Positions 4,558 to 7,303 of a stretch of DNA of 7,303 bases are shown here, piece after piece; position 1 is the stretch's first letter, and each line of letters starts with the position of its first letter. The stretch is from Bradyrhizobium sp. (GTDB taxonomy: Bacteria > Pseudomonadota > Alphaproteobacteria > Rhizobiales > Xanthobacteraceae). The notes beneath the pieces are model-generated. The model did no database searches. It saw only the letters and a list, made by a program, of their open reading frames with translations, and was not told the origin of the DNA. Position numbers and translations under genes: made by a program. The stretch lies in contig JAQGKJ010000483.1 of assembly GCA_028290165.1 (NCBI GenBank), positions 1-7,303 on the forward strand. Reading direction: 5' to 3'.

Positions 4558-5919
4558 ATGAGCCAGGCAAAGACCGTCGCGATCATCGGAGCCGGCCCGG
4601 TCGGTCTCGCCGCCGCGGCCCATGTTCTGGAGCGCGGCCTGCGGCCGATCGTACTGGAGGCAGGCCCCAGCGCTGGGCATTCGGTGCAGCAATGGGGCCA
4701 CGTTCAACTATTCTCGCCCTGGGAATACAGTATCGATCGCGCGGCAGAGCGCCTATTGGCGCCAACGGGCTGGAATTCTCCCGAACCCGATCAGTATCCG
4801 ACCGGCGCCGAACTTTTTGAGCGCTATCTCGAACCGCTCGCCACCAAAACCGTTCTCGCGACACATCTTCACACCGCAAGCCGCGTCACCGACATCAGCC
4901 GCGCCGGCTTCGACAAGCTCAAGACCAACGGCCGGGAAGCCGCGCCGTTCGAAATCCGCTATCAGAACGGCCAAGGCCCCAAAATCGTGCGGGCCGATGC
5001 CGTGATCGACGCATCCGGCACCTGGCATTCGCCGAACCCAGCCGGCGCCAACGGCCTCCGCGCCATCGGCGAGCAGCAGGCGGCAAACAAAATCGCTTAC
5101 GGGATGCCGGACGTGCTGGGAAAGGATCGCGTGCGCTATGCCGGCAAAACAGTTGCGGTGCTGGGCGCCGGACATTCGGCGATCGGCACCCTCATCGAAC
5201 TCGCGCAACTGGCAAGGCAAGCGCCGGAAACCCGGCCGATCTGGCTGCTGCGGGGCAACGATCCCTCAAAAGCTTTCGGCGGTGGCGCCAATGACAAGCT
5301 TGCCGCCCGCGGCGAACTCGGTGCTGCCTTCGCCGCGCTGGTCGCAGCCGGGCAGATCGAAGTGGAACGCGAATTTCGGGTTTCGCGCCTCGCCCTGGAC
5401 GGCCCTCGCCTCATCGTCGGCACCGGTGCTGCCTGTTGCGGCCGTCACGTCGCAGTGGACGAACTCATCGTAGCGACGGGCTTCCGGCCCGATCTCGATT
5501 TCGTGCGCGAACTTCGCATTCAGCTCGATCCGGCGATCGAATGCCCGGTGGCGCTGGCGCCGCTGATCGATCCCAACTTACACAGCTGCGGCACCGTGCG
5601 GCCGCATGGCGCGCGGGAGTTAGCGCAGCATGAACCGGGCTTCTATTTCGCGGGCATGAAATCCTACGGGCGCGCACCGACCTTTTTGATGATCACGGGA
5701 TACGAACAGGTTCGCTCGATCGCCGCCGACATCGCCGGCGATCGGGAGGGTGCGCAACGCGTCGAGCTGGTGCTTCCCGAAACCGGGGTCTGCAGCCGCT
5801 CGGCCGCGCCTGCCGCGAATGATTGCTGCGGTGGCCCGGCATTATCGGCTGTTGACGCCTGTTGCGTGGCCGATGCAAATGCCAGGCAAGAAGGTAAAGC
5901 TGGATGCGGATGCGGATAA
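4558..5919 (+). CDS. FAD/NAD(P)-dependent flavin monooxygenase-like protein with cysteine-rich tail (arsenic-associated)
   Basis: A 453-residue cytosolic flavoprotein. The FAD-binding Rossmann motif GAGPVG is at residues 11-16 and ends its second strand with LEAG. A DASGTW motif lies near 151-156. A second dinucleotide motif, GAGHSA, at 203-208 probably binds NADPH. VATGFRPD is at 305-312, and a C-terminal FAD-contacting segment (YFAGMKSYGRAPTFLMITGYEQV) lies near 363-385. This is the two-dinucleotide-fold plan of flavin monooxygenases and related reductases. Flavin monooxygenases named ArsO or ArsV occur in ars operons, and ArsV is reported to protect against methylarsenite; this protein could be of that kind, though I cannot assign the name firmly. 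Unusually, the last 45 residues carry C412, C423-C424, C435-C436, C450 and C452, and C293-C294 form another pair. These could bind trivalent arsenic. It lies between arsR2 and the exporter gene, 32 nt from the latter. Oxidation of a trivalent arsenical is inferred. Confidence 0.85.
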   Translation: MSQAKTVAIIGAGPVGLAAAAHVLERGLRPIVLEAGPSAGHSVQQWGHVQLFSPWEYSIDRAAERLLAPTGWNSPEPDQYPTGAELFERYLEPLATKTVLATHLHTASRVTDISRAGFDKLKTNGREAAPFEIRYQNGQGPKIVRADAVIDASGTWHSPNPAGANGLRAIGEQQAANKIAYGMPDVLGKDRVRYAGKTVAVLGAGHSAIGTLIELAQLARQAPETRPIWLLRGNDPSKAFGGGANDKLAARGELGAAFAALVAAGQIEVEREFRVSRLALDGPRLIVGTGAACCGRHVAVDELIVATGFRPDLDFVRELRIQLDPAIECPVALAPLIDPNLHSCGTVRPHGARELAQHEPGFYFAGMKSYGRAPTFLMITGYEQVRSIAADIAGDREGAQRVELVLPETGVCSRSAAPAANDCCGGPALSAVDACCVADANARQEGKAGCGCG

Positions 5920-5937
5920 AGCCGGCAAGGAACAAGA

Positions 5938-5955
5938 ATGGCGCATAAGCCATGA
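5938..5955 (+). CDS. Possible five-codon leader overlapping the arsK start
   Basis: ATG at 5938 opens a five-codon frame (MAHKP) that ends in TGA at 5953-5955, overlapping the exporter ATG as ATGA. An AAGGAA sequence (5927-5932) sits 5 nt before this first ATG but 19 nt before the exporter ATG. Ribosomes may therefore load at the mini-frame and re-initiate on the exporter gene. It could equally be accidental; no peptide function is suggested. Confidence 0.25.
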   Translation: MAHKP

Positions 5956-7109
5956 GCGGACGCCCGCTTCGACTCATTCTGGCGCTCGGCACGACGCAAA
6001 CGCTGGCCTGGGCCTCGAGCTACTATTTGCCGGCGATCCTTGCCGATCCGATCGCGCGCGACCTCGGCGTCTCCTCGAACTGGATCTTTGCCGCCTTTTC
6101 GGGGTCGCTGGTGATATCGGCCGTGCTCGGCCCGCGTGTCGGCCGGCAGATCGATCTCGTCGGCGGCCGGTCCGTGCTGTCGATTTCCAACCTGACGCTG
6201 GCCGCGGGGCTGGCGCTGCTCGGCTTTACCCACTCGATCCCGGTGCTGGTGATCGCCTGGGTCCTGCTCGGAATCGGCATGGGCTTTGGTCTCTATGACG
6301 CGGCCTTCGGGACGCTCGGGCGCATCTATGGCGACGCGGCGCGCCGTTCGATCACGGGCATCACTCTGATCGCGGGATTTGCCTCTACCGTCGGATGGCC
6401 GTTGACGGCGTGGGGTCTGGAAACCATCGGCTGGCGCGACACCTGCTTCGCCTGGGCGCTTGCCCATATCTTCGTGGGCCTGCCGATCAATTTTTTCATG
6501 CTGCCCGCCGTGAGCGGCGCCAACGCGGCGGTTGCGACCTCGGTAAAGCCTCACATCCCAATCGATCGGACCATGGTCCTGCTGGCGTTCACTTTTGCGG
6601 CGGCCTGGACCGTTACCGGCGCGATGGCGGCGCACATGCCCCGAATACTCGAAGCCGCGGGAGCGACAACCGTGCAGGCCGTCGCTGCGGGCGCGCTGTT
6701 CGGCCCGGCGCAAGTGGTCGCGCGCATCATCGAGGCGAGTTTTCTCAGCCGCTATCATCCGCTGTTGTCGACCCGGCTTGCCTGCCTGACGCACCCCATT
6801 GGCGCCGTCATCCTCGCCGTCGGGGGCGGCGCGGCGTCAAGCGCGTTCGCGATCTTTTTCGGTCTCGGCAATGGTATCCTGACGATCGCGCGCGGCACGC
6901 TGCCATTGGCGATCTTCGGTCCGCAAAATTATGGCTACCGGCTCGGCATCATCGGCGCACCGGCGCGGATGGCGCAGGCGGCGGCGCCACTGGCGTTCGG
7001 CCTGTTGATCGACAGCATGGGAAGCCGCATCCTGATCGTCTCGTCCGCATTGAGCCTGTCCGCCTTGCTGGCGCTCTCCTTGGTGCGCAGGGAACCCGCG
7101 GCCACGTGA
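5952..7109 (+). CDS. arsK: MFS transporter, probable arsenite/organoarsenical exporter ArsK
   Basis: A 385-residue major facilitator superfamily protein with about twelve hydrophobic helices and a short N terminus. The family's motif A between helices 2 and 3 is visible as GPRVGRQIDLVGGR (residues 60-73). The opening, LALGTTQTLAWASSYYLPAIL, is typical of a group of alphaproteobacterial exporters found in ars operons. ArsK of Agrobacterium tumefaciens, an MFS protein, exports arsenite, antimonite and trivalent organoarsenicals such as methylarsenite. Location directly after arsR2 and the flavoprotein gene supports that role, so I use the symbol, with moderate certainty on the exact subfamily. 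ATG at 5952 is chosen because it gives a normal MFS N terminus. Its own Shine-Dalgarno is poor, and a mini-frame overlaps it. No hairpin-plus-T-run terminator is seen after the stop. It is not related to ACR3, so the two arms use different pump families. Confidence 0.8.
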   Translation: MSGRPLRLILALGTTQTLAWASSYYLPAILADPIARDLGVSSNWIFAAFSGSLVISAVLGPRVGRQIDLVGGRSVLSISNLTLAAGLALLGFTHSIPVLVIAWVLLGIGMGFGLYDAAFGTLGRIYGDAARRSITGITLIAGFASTVGWPLTAWGLETIGWRDTCFAWALAHIFVGLPINFFMLPAVSGANAAVATSVKPHIPIDRTMVLLAFTFAAAWTVTGAMAAHMPRILEAAGATTVQAVAAGALFGPAQVVARIIEASFLSRYHPLLSTRLACLTHPIGAVILAVGGGAASSAFAIFFGLGNGILTIARGTLPLAIFGPQNYGYRLGIIGAPARMAQAAAPLAFGLLIDSMGSRILIVSSALSLSALLALSLVRREPAAT

Positions 7110-7163
7110 GCGCCCCGATAATTTGCCCTTTCAATCCCGCATTGTTTCGAGCAAAACCACAGC

Positions 7164-7303
7164 ATGGAGAAAGAGACCGAACCGGAAGGAGGAATCCGAA
7201 GTTTTGTGCGGTGGGCGATCACCCCGCCGCAGGCTTACGTGGTCTATCTCGTCTGTCATTTCATGGTCGCGGGATCGTCTTTCTACATCGGCACGCTGAA
7301 GCC
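7164..7303 (+). CDS. N-terminal part of an unidentified, probably membrane protein (partial)
   Basis: From ATG at 7164 the frame stays open to the window edge (46 codons). A charged start (MEKETEPEGG) leads to a hydrophobic segment at about residues 23-41 (YVVYLVCHFMVAGSSFYIG), probably a membrane helix. No good Shine-Dalgarno precedes the ATG, and the family is not recognisable. The 54 nt between the arsK stop and this start contain no obvious promoter or terminator, so it could be a further member of the rightward operon or an unrelated gene. Confidence 0.5.
   Translation, partial: MEKETEPEGGIRSFVRWAITPPQAYVVYLVCHFMVAGSSFYIGTLK

Noticed and set aside
5664..6794. Large minus-strand open frame opposite the flavoprotein and arsK genes
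   Set aside because: The product is a low-complexity Arg/Asp/His-rich sequence, typical of antisense frames in GC-rich coding DNA. The plus strand encodes recognisable proteins there.

Overview
The window is GC-rich with strongly G/C-ending codons. Its gene types (ACR3 pump, two arsR genes, MFS arsenite exporter, soluble class III cyclase) point to an alphaproteobacterium of the Bradyrhizobium/Rhodopseudomonas kind. This assignment rests on codon style and remembered family resemblance, not on a database search. The core of the window is a two-armed arsenic-resistance (ars) island, with single unrelated genes at either edge.

Leftward (minus-strand) arm, in transcription order: a 66-residue cysteine-rich GDCCVxC protein (3967-3767); arsR1 (3686-3324); a broken thioredoxin-type arsC (3331-2862); the arsenite exporter gene acr3 (2856-1795); an intact glutaredoxin-type arsC (1798-1391); then a class III adenylate/guanylate cyclase (1322-63). 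From arsR1 to the second arsC the genes overlap or nearly touch, so they look like one operon. The first arsC has lost an internal segment of about 58 nt and is frameshifted. Arsenate reduction therefore probably rests on the second, unrelated arsC, and ACR3 exports the arsenite produced.

Rightward (plus-strand) arm: arsR2 (4193-4507), a flavin monooxygenase-like protein with a cysteine-rich tail (4558-5919), and an MFS exporter of probable ArsK type (5952-7109). The cysteine layout of ArsR2 (C73, C91, C92) has the same spacing as a described methylarsenite-selective ArsR. This suggests the arm handles trivalent (organo)arsenicals by oxidation and efflux, while the left arm handles inorganic arsenate and arsenite.

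The two arms diverge from a roughly 225-bp intergenic region (3968-4192). Both arsR genes have a TTGAC-type -35 element placed so that transcription would begin at or next to the start codon, so the messages may be leaderless. A TCTAGA-centred sequence recurs in front of arsR1, arsR2 and the flavoprotein gene, and the otherwise scarce tetranucleotide CTAG clusters here. It is a candidate shared operator. The window opens with the last 21 codons of an unknown plus-strand gene, and ends with the first 46 codons of an unknown, probably membrane-bound protein (7164 onward).
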